Shown one piece after another: positions 26,523-35,307 of a stretch of 52,422 nt of DNA. Position 1 is the first letter of the stretch. Every line of letters starts with the position of its first letter. A model generated the notes under the pieces. It was not told the DNA's origin. It saw only the letters and a list, made by a program, of their open reading frames with translations, and ran no database searches. The stretch lies in contig CANOSM010000012.1 of the NCBI GenBank assembly GCA_947569365.1, positions 1-52,422 of the forward strand, written 5' to 3'. Both the position numbers and the translations under genes were made by a program. Source of the DNA: an uncultured Clostridium sp. (lineage in GTDB: Bacteria; Bacillota; Clostridia; TANB77; CAG-508).

Positions 26523-27836
26523 TTATATGAACATTATCATAAATAATGGATAATGTTCTATTCCTAAACTATCAACATATATATTAGTGTCTTTCTCCAT
26601 TTTAATATATCTTGATACAGTTTTATAGTTATTGACAATAGAATTTAAGGATTTTGACTGTTTATTATTCCCTGATTTTATTTCAATTGCTGTTACAATT
26701 CCATCAATATTTAATATAAAATCAATTTCTAATTGACTTTTCTTTTCATAATACATTACATCACTATATCTAGTTTGAATTTCTTCAGCACATACATTTT
26801 CGAGAATAGCTCCTTCATTTATATATAATTCATCATTTAATATAGCTTTTTGAATTCCTTCTTCATACATTGACATAAGCAATCCTGTATCTCTAACATA
26901 TATTTTAAAACAATCTAAACGTAAATTTGATTTTAATGGAGCTGCTGGTTCTGTAAGATTATAACAATAGTTAATTATCCCCGCATTTTTTAACCACTCA
27001 ATACTACTGCTATATTTTCTTTCTCCAACATTTTTTTCTCCTTCTAAAATATTTACATAAGAGAATTTCTTATTTTTTCTTGCTAATTGTGCAGGAATAC
27101 TATCAAATGTATTTAAAACTTTTTGTCTAATGGTTGTTTCTGAGTATTTTACAACATCTAATTTATAATCTTCAATCATTGACCTTTGTAATGTCATTAC
27201 TTTTCCTAAACTGTTTTCTTTGACATATTCATTAACAATTCTTGGCATTCCACCTACTATCATAAACATTCTAAATTGCTTATTTAATTGGGTTAATATA
27301 TATTCATCAATTGGAGTTTTATTTTCAAAGCATTTCTTAACTTGAAAAATTAAATTTTCTTTTATTCCAACTGCCCACAGAAATTCTTCAAAATCAAGTG
27401 GATACATATCTACAATCTTCTCATAACCAACTGGATATGATGTTATTTCTTTATAATATAATCCAAGTAATGAACCTGATGCTATAACATCAATTCTTTT
27501 ATCAATTGCAAAGCTTTTTAGAGCAACTCTAGCATTTGGACAACTTTGAATCTCATCTAAAAATAATATTGTTTTTCCTTCCTTTATTTCTATATTAGGA
27601 AATGTTACCTCTAATTTCATAATTAAAGTATTTGCATCTAAGTCTCCATTAAATATGTCTTTTAATGTTGGAGATAACTCAAAATTTATATAAATATAAT
27701 TTTCATAATTTTCTTTACAAAATTGTTCTATTATAAAAGTTTTTCCTACTTGTCTTGCTCCTCTTACTAATAAGCATTGCTTATCTTCTTCATTTTTCCA
27801 GTCCATAAGTATCTTTGTTATTTTTCTTTTTAACAT
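26523..27836 (-). CDS. AAA ATPase with DUF4143 domain
   Basis: 437 residues. The N-terminal AAA_14 part contains LLVRGARQVGKTFIIEQF (Walker A about residues 25-34), KTILFLDEIQSCPNA (Walker B) and VIASGSLLG (sensor 1). A winged-helix middle follows, then a C-terminal DUF4143 nuclease-like domain: MYYEKKSQLEIDFIL and VTAIEIKSGN (the D..ExK arrangement of PD-(D/E)xK folds). Such proteins are very common in anaerobes and are often linked to defence or toxin-like roles, though function is unproven. The ATG has AGAGGTG seven bases upstream. It is a stand-alone gene between nadD and the MMPL transporter. Confidence 0.9.
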   Translation of the reverse strand: MLKRKITKILMDWKNEEDKQCLLVRGARQVGKTFIIEQFCKENYENYIYINFELSPTLKDIFNGDLDANTLIMKLEVTFPNIEIKEGKTILFLDEIQSCPNARVALKSFAIDKRIDVIASGSLLGLYYKEITSYPVGYEKIVDMYPLDFEEFLWAVGIKENLIFQVKKCFENKTPIDEYILTQLNKQFRMFMIVGGMPRIVNEYVKENSLGKVMTLQRSMIEDYKLDVVKYSETTIRQKVLNTFDSIPAQLARKNKKFSYVNILEGEKNVGERKYSSSIEWLKNAGIINYCYNLTEPAAPLKSNLRLDCFKIYVRDTGLLMSMYEEGIQKAILNDELYINEGAILENVCAEEIQTRYSDVMYYEKKSQLEIDFILNIDGIVTAIEIKSGNNKQSKSLNSIVNNYKTVSRYIKMEKDTNIYVDSLGIEHYPLFMIMFI

Positions 27837-27977
27837 GCTTTATCACCTCTTAATTAGATTATACAATTTTCAAAAATTTTGTGCAAGTTTTTCCTACGAC
27901 TTTTATAGTTATATTGCAAGTTTTTTCTATCACTTTTTGATATTTTCTGCAATTTTTTGCACTACATTATATAAATA

Positions 27978-28022
27978 AAATTAAAAAAATGTAGACAAGT
28001 TTTTTATTTATCTACATTTTTT
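27978..28022 (-). terminator. Terminator of the marR-MMPL operon
   Basis: Perfect 12-base arms (27984-27995 / 28011-28022, AAAAAATGTAGA). On the minus strand it ends in a T-run. It starts 36 bases after the MMPL stop. Two similar TGCAAGTTTTT motifs lie at 27882 and 27915 between this and the ATPase gene. Confidence 0.75.
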
Positions 28023-28057
28023 ATATTATATTTTTTTAACTTTTATTATTTTTTAAT

Positions 28058-31000
28058 CTAATTATTATTTCTTTTGTTTTTTCTTATAATTATTCTATCA
28101 CTAGCTGCAAGCATAGCTGGTAATAAAATTAAAATCAATAATGCTGCACATAAGGTTCCTTGTGACAGTGTTTTACAAATTTTAGCTGTAATTCCTGAAC
28201 TAAAGATTGCAACCATAAAAGTAACAATTATCAAAATTGATGATGATGTTAATATTGTATTAATTGATTTGTTATAAGAATTTATAACAGAGTCTTTTAT
28301 ATTCATTGTCTTTCTATGTTCTACATAGTATGTTGTATATAAAATTGCATAGTCAATTGTAGCTCCCATTAATATGCTTTGAACTATTAATAATGCTATA
28401 AAGTAAACTCCATCTCCTGAAAATGATATGAATCCCATTGTAGTATAAACAGCACATTGAATTAATAATACTAATATAAATGGTATTAATAATGATTTAA
28501 ATGTCATAGCAACTACAACAAAAATTGCAATCATTGTTAGTACAGTAATGAAATCTAACTCTCCTTGGAAAGTTTGACTCATTTCATATGCCATCGGTGA
28601 GTCTCCTATCACATATACTTCTGAAACTTTTTTCTTTAAATCATCTTTCGTCTTTTCAATAAATTCAAATGTTTCTTCTGATTCTGGTTTTAGTTTTGTA
28701 TTTACAATAATTCTTGAATATTTATTTCCTATTAGTAATTCTTTTGAATCATTTATTGTATTTTTACTATCTGTTAGATTTTTTCTCATATCATCTTCTA
28801 TAAAGTCATTAAATCTACTATCATTTAATATATCATCATTTAAAAAGTTAACAAATTTTTCTACTGTTAATGTCCAATTGTCATCATAGTTATTATGACT
28901 ACCATAATATATATATAATAAGTCTACCATATTTTTTTCTAAGCTATCACCTAGCTTACTAAGTATTGCAAACATTTCATTTTTTGTGTACTCAGTATTA
29001 TTTAAAGTAGCTTTCATTATTCCATTTATAGTATTTAGTTTTGAGCTAGTATCACTATCGAAATTACTTGAATAATCAGGATTTTTCATGACATCATTTA
29101 ATATAAATGATATTAATTTATTTAATGATATAGTTTGATTTTGATTTATATATTTTACATTATATAATCCATAAAGTAAATTTAAGTCACTTTTATTCAT
29201 TCCAAGTAAATTACTAAGTTCTCCTGAACTGTATTTTTTGTTATTTACTACTCCATTCATAACTTTTTGTAATAGTGTTAGCTGAGTTACCATATCTTTA
29301 TTTATACTGCTAGATAATACTTTATCGTTTTTATGTTTTAATACAAAATTTACAAATTGTTGTGGTGTTAATTTTGTAGTAGTCTTTTTTGTAACATATA
29401 AAGTATAAATATTTTTTACTGCACTACTATCGATTCCTATAAATTTAGCAAGTTCTTTATAAGAATATTTTTTATTATTTATTGTACTATTCATAATATT
29501 TGAAAGTAATTGTAATTTTGCTTTTGTTTCTTTATCTATGCTATCACTATTTTTTAGCATTAATTTTACAAGTTCATTTGGTGTCATTTTCCAGTTAGTT
29601 GTATTATTTTTAACAAAATCAATTAATGCATATATTTGATACATTTGATTTTTATTTATTCCTAAAATCTTTGACATTTCTGTTGCTGTATATTTTGTAG
29701 TGTCATTTAAAACTGATTGGTCTATTCCTGCAAATTTACTTATGTCTAAATCATCTAAATAATGTGTATTATTTTTTATATATGTAACATTATCTATAAA
29801 TTCTTTTATAGTTAGTTTTGAACCATTGTCAATCTTTCCATATTTCAAAAGCATTACTTGCTTTATAGTTTTTTCATCTATTCCAAATAATTTTGCAAGT
29901 TCAGCAGATTTCATGTTTTTATTAATTATGCTTTTATCACTAAATGTTTTTAGCATTTTTATACTATTAATAGTTTCTTTATCGAACATACCTGAATATT
30001 GTTTATCTGCAAGTACATCTGTTAATACAAAGTTTGCAAATTGTGAAATACTTAATTTAGTATTTACATCATTTACGCTTACATAATATGTATATAAGCT
30101 TTTCATTGAGTTTTCAGGCATTCCAAATAGTTGTGCCATTTCTTTACTTGTCATTTTCTTTGTTATTGTTTTTTTGTTAGTAAATTTGGTTAGAGTTTTT
30201 AAACTAGATTTGGCTTTATTATCAATACTTTTAGAATATTTTTTATTAGTTAAAACATCTTTATTCATAAATTTTACAAATTCATTTAAACTGATTTTAG
30301 TATTATTGTTTTTAGATGTATAATAAATTAATATATCGTCTACTTTTGATTTATCAATTTCTAGTATTTTTGCAATTTCTGATGATGTTCTTTTTTTGTT
30401 TATCAAATTCTTTTTTGTAAAGTTTTCAAGTCTATTAATATCCTTCTTAGTCCCAGCATCTAACTTGTCATTCATTTTTTCATTATTATAAACTTCTGTT
30501 TTAATAAAATTTGTAAACTCACTAAATGTCATTTTATTGTTTTCATCTGGATTATAATATTTATAATATAGTATCTTAATTAAGTATTCTTCTACATCTA
30601 CATCTGCACCTAAATCTTTTATTTTTTGATTTAATTCTTTGAATTTAAGTTCTTCATTTATAGTGTTTCCATATCCTAAAGCTTCATCTACTTTATCATT
30701 TTCATCTAACTTTTTTAAATATTTTGCAATTTCTTTTTCGTCTTCATTTTTGTAAATAATTGCAATTTGATTATTTGAATCAAATATTTGTGCTATTTTA
30801 TCATCTTGTGAATCTGTATATAAAATATCTAGGTTTCCTTTTAATAAATAACTTCCTATAAATATAATTACAAATGCAATAAAAGCTATGTATCTAAGCT
30901 TATATGCTACTCTTCCAACTGTATTTAATTTAATATTTGGACTTTTCTTTTTTGTTTTTGCAATTAATTTATCACACATTAATATAAGTCCTGGTAAAAC

Positions 31001-31897
31001 AAAGAATATACATATTAAACTGCATAAAACACCTTTTGCTAAAACAAATCCTAAGTCACGACCAATTGTAAAGCTCATAAATACTAATGCAAGTAATCCT
31101 ACAATTGTTGTTACAGAACTACTTGATATTGCAGTAAAAGCATAATGCAAAGCACTTTTCATTGCCTTTATTTTACCTGGTTCTTTTTCTTTTTCTTGTC
31201 TGTATCTTTCCATTAACATTATTGAGTAATCCATAGACAATGCCATTTGTAATATTGCTGTAATTGAGTCTGTAATGTTTGATACACTATCAAATATTAT
31301 ATTTGAACCTTTATTTATTACTATTGCTATTAATATTGTTATTAAAAATAATATTGGCTCTACATATGATTCACACATAATTGTTAAAATTATAATAGCA
31401 CATCCTACTGCTAATGCCATAATCCACATTGGAAGTACTGGCTCATTTTTATTTGCAATATCCCCACTTGTGCATATTTCATAATCTTTATAATGTTCTG
31501 TTATATTGTTATATATGTTACTTGCTGTTTTTGAATCACTAAAATCATCAGTATTTATTACATACAATGTATAATCATCTTTATTATATTTTTCTGTTTC
31601 ATCATAATCTACAGAACTTACGCCTTCTACATTTTCTAAATATTCAAGTATTTCCTTCTTATGATCTTCTTTTAATCCTTTAAACATTACTTTTAAAGAA
31701 CTTGACTTTATTTCTTTAAAGTCATTCTCCATAATGTCCATACCTTTTCTTGTTTCAGATGTATCTGGTAAATATTTTGTAATATCATCATTAATATTTA
31801 CTTTATTTGATAGTATTACTGAAACAATTGATAATATAATAAATAAAACTAATATTATGTTTCTTTTATTTACAATAAAATCTGTAACTTTTCTCAT
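28058..31897 (-). CDS. MMPL/RND-family transporter with a large tandem-repeat extracytoplasmic insert
   Basis: 1279 residues. The first membrane half has one N-terminal helix (about 13-30), a soluble loop (30-155) and a five-helix bundle (155-310). The sterol-sensing-like phrase LSMDYSIMLMERYRQE contains the proton-path Asp. After a helix at about 335-352 comes a very long outer loop (355-1105), then a second helix bundle with GATIDYAILYTTYYVEHR. Within the loop, residues about 430-1043 hold one half and seven full repeats of 74-83 residues. Each contains a segment like YSxxELAKxxGI, an LYxxY step, and a KLTxxQFVNFVL segment. Members export lipids or amphiphiles using the proton gradient; what the repeats bind is unknown. 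It follows marR by 25 bases. Confidence 0.9.
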   Translation of the reverse strand: MRKVTDFIVNKRNIILVLFIILSIVSVILSNKVNINDDITKYLPDTSETRKGMDIMENDFKEIKSSSLKVMFKGLKEDHKKEILEYLENVEGVSSVDYDETEKYNKDDYTLYVINTDDFSDSKTASNIYNNITEHYKDYEICTSGDIANKNEPVLPMWIMALAVGCAIIILTIMCESYVEPILFLITILIAIVINKGSNIIFDSVSNITDSITAILQMALSMDYSIMLMERYRQEKEKEPGKIKAMKSALHYAFTAISSSSVTTIVGLLALVFMSFTIGRDLGFVLAKGVLCSLICIFFVLPGLILMCDKLIAKTKKKSPNIKLNTVGRVAYKLRYIAFIAFVIIFIGSYLLKGNLDILYTDSQDDKIAQIFDSNNQIAIIYKNEDEKEIAKYLKKLDENDKVDEALGYGNTINEELKFKELNQKIKDLGADVDVEEYLIKILYYKYYNPDENNKMTFSEFTNFIKTEVYNNEKMNDKLDAGTKKDINRLENFTKKNLINKKRTSSEIAKILEIDKSKVDDILIYYTSKNNNTKISLNEFVKFMNKDVLTNKKYSKSIDNKAKSSLKTLTKFTNKKTITKKMTSKEMAQLFGMPENSMKSLYTYYVSVNDVNTKLSISQFANFVLTDVLADKQYSGMFDKETINSIKMLKTFSDKSIINKNMKSAELAKLFGIDEKTIKQVMLLKYGKIDNGSKLTIKEFIDNVTYIKNNTHYLDDLDISKFAGIDQSVLNDTTKYTATEMSKILGINKNQMYQIYALIDFVKNNTTNWKMTPNELVKLMLKNSDSIDKETKAKLQLLSNIMNSTINNKKYSYKELAKFIGIDSSAVKNIYTLYVTKKTTTKLTPQQFVNFVLKHKNDKVLSSSINKDMVTQLTLLQKVMNGVVNNKKYSSGELSNLLGMNKSDLNLLYGLYNVKYINQNQTISLNKLISFILNDVMKNPDYSSNFDSDTSSKLNTINGIMKATLNNTEYTKNEMFAILSKLGDSLEKNMVDLLYIYYGSHNNYDDNWTLTVEKFVNFLNDDILNDSRFNDFIEDDMRKNLTDSKNTINDSKELLIGNKYSRIIVNTKLKPESEETFEFIEKTKDDLKKKVSEVYVIGDSPMAYEMSQTFQGELDFITVLTMIAIFVVVAMTFKSLLIPFILVLLIQCAVYTTMGFISFSGDGVYFIALLIVQSILMGATIDYAILYTTYYVEHRKTMNIKDSVINSYNKSINTILTSSSILIIVTFMVAIFSSGITAKICKTLSQGTLCAALLILILLPAMLAASDRIIIRKNKRNNN
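28770..30610 (-). repeat. Coding tandem repeats inside the MMPL gene (7.5 copies, ~230 bases each)
   Basis: The repeats are visible at protein level rather than as exact DNA repeats. Typical cores are KMTSKEMAQLFGM, NMKSAELAKLFGI, KYSYKELAKFIGI and KYSSGELSNLLGM. Each is followed 10 residues later by a Tyr-rich step and then an LTxxxFVNFVL helix. Divergence between copies suggests an old duplication kept by selection. Confidence 0.8.
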
Positions 31898-31922
31898 TAT
31901 TCTATCATTCCTTTCATTCTCT

Positions 31923-32345
31923 TTATTCTGTTATATCTTTAGTATTTTGAATAATTTTCCTTAGTGTTTTTACGAAATTTTCTTCTTCTTCTTTTGTTAC
32001 ATCTTTTAGTAAATCTTTTCTAAATTTCTTAATTTCTATTTCAAGTAAGTCTAGTACGTCTTTTGAATTATTGGTTAATTTTAAATGGAATTTCTTTTTA
32101 TCATCTTTATCTTGCACTTTTTCAATATATGTTCTATTTACCAATGATTCAACTGATACTGATACATGTGCCTTAGATACCATTAGTTTTTCTACAATTT
32201 CTGAAGCTAAATCGAATTTTTCATTTTCATATAAAAATAATAAAACTTTTACTTCATTTAATGTTAATCCTGTTTTTTTTGATATCTTATTTAATGGGTT
32301 ATCTATTATTTTCTTTAGAACTTGTATATCTTCAAGTAATGTCAT
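31923..32345 (-). CDS. MarR-family transcriptional regulator
   Basis: 140 residues. The winged helix-turn-helix is evident: LTLNEVKVLLFLYENEKFDLASEIVEKL, then MVSKAHVSVSVESLVNRTYIEKVQDKDDKK as recognition helix and wing, split as MVSKAHVSVSVESLVNR and TYIEKVQDKDDKK. A C-terminal dimerisation helix pair follows. MarR proteins usually repress themselves and a neighbouring exporter until a ligand binds. The gene is directly upstream of the MMPL transporter (25-base gap), so it is the likely repressor of that operon. GGAGG lies five bases before the ATG. A consensus promoter (32381-32409) and an inverted repeat between -10 and start codon (32359-32372) fit autoregulation. Confidence 0.92.
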   Translation of the reverse strand: MTLLEDIQVLKKIIDNPLNKISKKTGLTLNEVKVLLFLYENEKFDLASEIVEKLMVSKAHVSVSVESLVNRTYIEKVQDKDDKKKFHLKLTNNSKDVLDLLEIEIKKFRKDLLKDVTKEEEENFVKTLRKIIQNTKDITE

Positions 32346-32358
32346 ACATTCCTCCTTT

Positions 32359-32372
32359 GTTCATTTTCGAAC
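32359..32372. promoter_or_regulatory. Candidate MarR operator
   Basis: Inverted repeat GTTC-ATTTTC-GAAC between the predicted transcription start and the ribosome binding site of the marR-MMPL operon, where a repressor would block transcription. Short arms, so tentative. Confidence 0.35.
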
Positions 32373-32380
32373 TAAAATAT

Positions 32381-32409
32381 ATTTTACTCTCTTTTTTTGG
32401 CAATGTCAA
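32381..32409 (-). promoter_or_regulatory. Promoter of the marR-MMPL operon
   Basis: Minus strand: perfect -35 TTGACA (32409-32404), 17-base spacer, -10 TAAAAT (32386-32381). This is the best consensus promoter I found in the window. Confidence 0.75.
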
Positions 32410-32547
32410 TATTTTATTGCTATTTTTTTCTATTTTTTTGTATTAAGTAAATTGTAAAAGTAAAATAGACTATTTATATTTATTATTCTATGTAACAATT
32501 ACACTAGTCTAAATGTAAGACTAACAACATCTTTTTCTCATAAAAAA

Positions 32548-32556
32548 TGGTATAAT
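32548..32556 (+). promoter_or_regulatory. Extended -10 of the transposase gene
   Basis: TGGTATAAT, a perfect TATAAT with the TGn extension, 36 bases before the transposase ATG and inside the outer inverted repeats. No clear -35. Confidence 0.5.
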
Positions 32557-32560
32557 TAGT

Positions 32561-33870
32561 ATGCAAGTGTTTTTGAGAAATGGAGAAAGATATGAATAAA
32601 AAATTTGTAAAACATATTTCTTTAGAAGATAGAAAAAATATTGAACTTGGTATAATTGAAGGTCTTTCTAAATCTCAAATAGCAAAAAAAATTAATAGAC
32701 ATCCTACTACTATTGCTAATGAAATAAAAAAACACAGAAAATTAAAACCTAGAAACACTTTCAATATGGATAGTATTTGCATTCACTTAAAAGAATGTCG
32801 CAGATGTGTAAAAAAATGTGAAAGATATCAAGAGCCTAGCTGTAAACGCCGAGATCGTAATATTGGTGCTTGTAATAATTGTCCTGATATTAAATCTTGC
32901 AAATTAGATAAATACTTTTATTATGCAAATAAAGCTAATGAAAGTTATCTATATACTCTTGTTGATTCTCGTGTTGGTGTTAATCTAGATTATCCTGAAC
33001 TTAAACAAATTGCTACTATTATTAAACCGCTTTTAGATAAAGGACAATCATTATATCAAATACTTGAAAATCATAAAGAAATTACTCAATGTGCTAAAAC
33101 TTTATACACTTATATAGAAATGGGGCTTTTTAAAGAATTTGGTATTGATTGTTTTTCTTTAAGAAAACAAGTCTCTAGGCGTATTAAATCTAAAAAGCTG
33201 AAAAAAAGACGTCTACCGATTAATTATGAAGGAAGAGAATATAAAGACTATCTTGAATATGCAAAAGCACATCCTTTTGAACATACAACTGAGATGGATA
33301 CAGTCTATAATAGTCAATCTGGACCATTTATTCAAACTTTTTATTTTGAAAATACTGGTTTAATGATTGGATTCATACATAAAGAAAAAACATCAATATC
33401 AATGGCTAGTACTTTAGATAAATTACAAAAAATCCTAGAAGTAGATTACTACGACCATTTCTCATTATTACTAACTGATAGAGGCTCTGAATTTGAAAAA
33501 TATGAACTGTTTGAAAATAATATACAATTAAATGAAGCTAGAGGTCATATTTTTTACTGTGATCCTCAAAGACCAGATCAAAAGCCACATGTGGAAAATA
33601 ATCATAATTTTGTACGAGATATTTTACCAAACAAAAGAAAATTAGATAAGTTAACACAAGAAGATTTAAACTTAATGTTTTCTCATATAAATTCAGTACC
33701 TAGAGCTTGTTTGGGTGGTAGAACACCATATGAAGTTTTTACATATTTTTATGGAGACGATATACTTAAGAAACTAAATATACAAAAGATTGAAAAAGAT
33801 ATGGTCACACTACAACCATATCTTTTAAAAATAAAATAATTTAAATTTAATAATTCAAAAACACTTGCAT
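32561..33870. repeat. Inner inverted repeat pair of the IS element
   Basis: ATGCAAGTGTTTTTGA at 32561-32576 and its exact complement at 33855-33870 (16 bases, no mismatch), 15 bases on either side of the transposase gene. They could be subterminal transposase sites or the true element ends. Confidence 0.8.
32592..33839 (+). CDS. IS30-family transposase
   Basis: 415 residues, in the upper IS30 range. The N-terminal helix-turn-helix (LEDRKNIELGIIEGLSKSQIA, split: LEDRKNIELGII and EGLSKSQIA) with RHPTTIANEIKKH recognises the ends. A Cys-rich stretch follows (HLKECRRCVKKCERY, then CNNCPDIKSC), a likely zinc-binding insert. The DDE catalytic core is intact: EMDTVYNSQ, LLLTDRGSEFEKYE and KPHVENNHNFVR. 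The C-terminus has the family phrase SVPRACLGGRTPYEVF. The frame opens four codons earlier, but GGAG lies seven bases before the ATG at 32592. It seems capable of transposition. Confidence 0.93.
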   Translation: MNKKFVKHISLEDRKNIELGIIEGLSKSQIAKKINRHPTTIANEIKKHRKLKPRNTFNMDSICIHLKECRRCVKKCERYQEPSCKRRDRNIGACNNCPDIKSCKLDKYFYYANKANESYLYTLVDSRVGVNLDYPELKQIATIIKPLLDKGQSLYQILENHKEITQCAKTLYTYIEMGLFKEFGIDCFSLRKQVSRRIKSKKLKKRRLPINYEGREYKDYLEYAKAHPFEHTTEMDTVYNSQSGPFIQTFYFENTGLMIGFIHKEKTSISMASTLDKLQKILEVDYYDHFSLLLTDRGSEFEKYELFENNIQLNEARGHIFYCDPQRPDQKPHVENNHNFVRDILPNKRKLDKLTQEDLNLMFSHINSVPRACLGGRTPYEVFTYFYGDDILKKLNIQKIEKDMVTLQPYLLKIK

Positions 33871-33997
33871 TAACTTAATAAGTTCTTTTGAACTATAAAT
33901 AAGCAAAGTAGATGTTAGTCTTACACTAAAAAAAATAATATCGATTTTGCTTATTTACAATGCAAATTTTTTTTGAAATCTATATTAAGTTTACACT

Positions 33998-34044
33998 AAA
34001 ATCAGCATTTTTTCAATATTTTGATATTAAAAAATGCTGATTTT
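33998..34044. terminator. Perfect 16-pair stem-loop, likely bidirectional terminator
   Basis: Arms AAAATCAGCATTTTTT (33998-34013) and complement (34029-34044), 15-base loop, A- and T-runs at the base. It would stop transposase transcripts leaving the IS element. Confidence 0.7.
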
Positions 34045-34049
34045 CTCTA

Positions 34050-34083
34050 TGTTAATCTTACATTCTATTTTAATTTTACATAG
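34050..34083. repeat. Near copy of the IS right end
   Basis: TGTTAATCTTACATT (34050-34064) differs by one base from the outer IS end plus flank, and TTACATAG (34076-34083) is the complement of CTATGTAA at 32488-32495. It may be a remnant end of a related element or a longer original inverted repeat. Confidence 0.4.
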
Positions 34084-34126
34084 TTGTTTTTACATTTATA
34101 ATTTACCTTTTTTTGTATTAATTTCC

Positions 34127-34166
34127 CCAAAAAAAATGTAACAAACCTTTTTATTTGTTACATTTT
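34127..34166 (-). terminator. Terminator of the acyltransferase gene
   Basis: Perfect 13-base arms (34133-34145 / 34154-34166, AAAATGTAACAAA). On the minus strand an eight-T run follows. It begins 16 bases after the stop and closes the long minus-strand gene run. Confidence 0.85.
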
Positions 34167-34181
34167 ACTCTAATTTTAATT

Positions 34182-35282
34182 TTATACTATATACTTATTG
34201 ATTACAGGAACTTTCCTAATAATTGTTACTGTTATATCACTTAAGCTCCATACAATAATCACCATAATTGGAACATATATTATAGTATTTATAGAATTAG
34301 CACTAAATCCTATTATACTTCTTATATAATCCATAAATAACATATGAACTAAATATATTCCAAATGTATTAGCAGTAATCTCTTTTATAAATTTTCCTAC
34401 TTTTTCACTAATACATATTTTACTTATACTATATTTAACAAAAGTAAATACTGCAATAGTTGCAAAAAATGTTGTTATTACAAAATTATCCAAAAAGTTC
34501 TCTCTAAACTCTCCTGCTTGTATTGAGCATATACTATTTCCTACTGTGCAAATAATTACTCCTAATATTCCTAAAATATAAATTATTATTCTATTTTTCT
34601 TGTTTATTTCATACGAACTTAAATAATGACCTAAAAAGAAATATCCAATATATCCTGCAACTAATTTTACTGAAAATCTCTTAAATATAGCTTGTATATA
34701 CTTAAGTTCTGGATAATCAAATGCACATATAGTATCTCCTATAATTTTAAAAATGAAAAACAATAATAATAATATAAATATCTCTTTTTTACTTGAATTA
34801 TCAGCTATCTTCTTCAAAAACGGTATTAAAATATAGATTGATATTATCATTGGAAGAAACCATAGGTGGAAATAGCTTTTGAGTATAACTGACTGTACTG
34901 TTTCTAACAAAGATGCTCCTTTTCCCAAAATGAAATACATAAATAGCCCATACATTATGCTCCAAAATATATACGCAATTACTAGCCTAAGAATATTTTT
35001 CGTATATAATTTCTTAGTATCTATTTTTTTATTTCTATCTAAAAATAAAGCTCCACTTACCATAACAAATATTGGAACAGCAAATCTAGCAACACTATCA
35101 AAAAAATTGAGTACTTGATATCTGTTTGAAAATGGAGATACAAGTTTCATATCTTTTGAACAAGTGTGTAGCACTATAACAGCTATACAGGAGATAATCT
35201 TTAAAATATCTAAATAATATTTTCTAGAGTTATTATTTTTTTCTATTATTTCCTCATTACTAATATTTTCATGATTTTCCAT
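34182..35282 (-). CDS. Acyltransferase 3 family membrane protein
   Basis: 366 residues with about ten hydrophobic segments. The family start is clear: YYLDILKIISCIAVIVLHTCSK, split as YYLDILKIISC and IAVIVLHTCSK, with the conserved His in the first membrane helix, followed by RFAVPIFVMVSGALFLDR. Such proteins add acetyl or other acyl groups to cell-wall, capsule or lipid sugars at the membrane. The end segment FGIYLVHMLFMDY is typical as well. The substrate is unknown and no glycan cluster is adjacent. The ribosome binding site is weak (GAAAG). The gene lies 25 bases after the aminotransferase and is the last of the run. Confidence 0.87.
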   Translation of the reverse strand: MENHENISNEEIIEKNNNSRKYYLDILKIISCIAVIVLHTCSKDMKLVSPFSNRYQVLNFFDSVARFAVPIFVMVSGALFLDRNKKIDTKKLYTKNILRLVIAYIFWSIMYGLFMYFILGKGASLLETVQSVILKSYFHLWFLPMIISIYILIPFLKKIADNSSKKEIFILLLLFFIFKIIGDTICAFDYPELKYIQAIFKRFSVKLVAGYIGYFFLGHYLSSYEINKKNRIIIYILGILGVIICTVGNSICSIQAGEFRENFLDNFVITTFFATIAVFTFVKYSISKICISEKVGKFIKEITANTFGIYLVHMLFMDYIRSIIGFSANSINTIIYVPIMVIIVWSLSDITVTIIRKVPVINKYIV

Positions 35283-35307
35283 TTATAACTTTCTCTTTCT
35301 TAATAAA

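Larger units (their letters stand above)
32514..33925 (+). mobile_element. IS30-family insertion sequence
   Basis: About 1.41 kb. A 13-base inverted repeat (TGTAAGACTAACA at 32514-32526, its complement at 33913-33925) encloses an IS30-type transposase gene. The bases outside both ends are CTAAA (32509-32513 and 33926-33930), a possible 5-base target duplication. A second, inner 16-base perfect inverted repeat (32561-32576 / 33855-33870) hugs the gene, so a shorter element of 1310 bases is an alternative reading. The outer pair is preferred because it includes the promoter-like TGGTATAAT (32548-32556) and has the flanking duplication, although IS30 duplications are usually shorter. Confidence 0.65.
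33840..34181. other. Noncoding region between the IS transposase and the acyltransferase gene
   Basis: About 340 bases without a gene. It holds the inner and outer right IS repeats (33855-33870, 33913-33925), an 11-base inverted repeat AAATAAGCAAA (33897-33907 / 33945-33955), TTACACTAAAA twice (33921-33931, 33991-34001) and a perfect 16-pair stem (33998-34044). A near copy of the IS end (34050-34064) and the acyltransferase terminator (34127-34166) follow. Confidence 0.6.

Noticed and set aside
26523..27836. The AAA/DUF4143 gene as part of a new defence system
   Set aside because: It stands alone with no partner defence gene next to it; this protein class is extremely common in anaerobes.
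32561..33870. Inner inverted repeats as the definite IS ends
   Set aside because: Kept as an alternative only. The outer repeats include the promoter-like sequence and are flanked by the same five bases.
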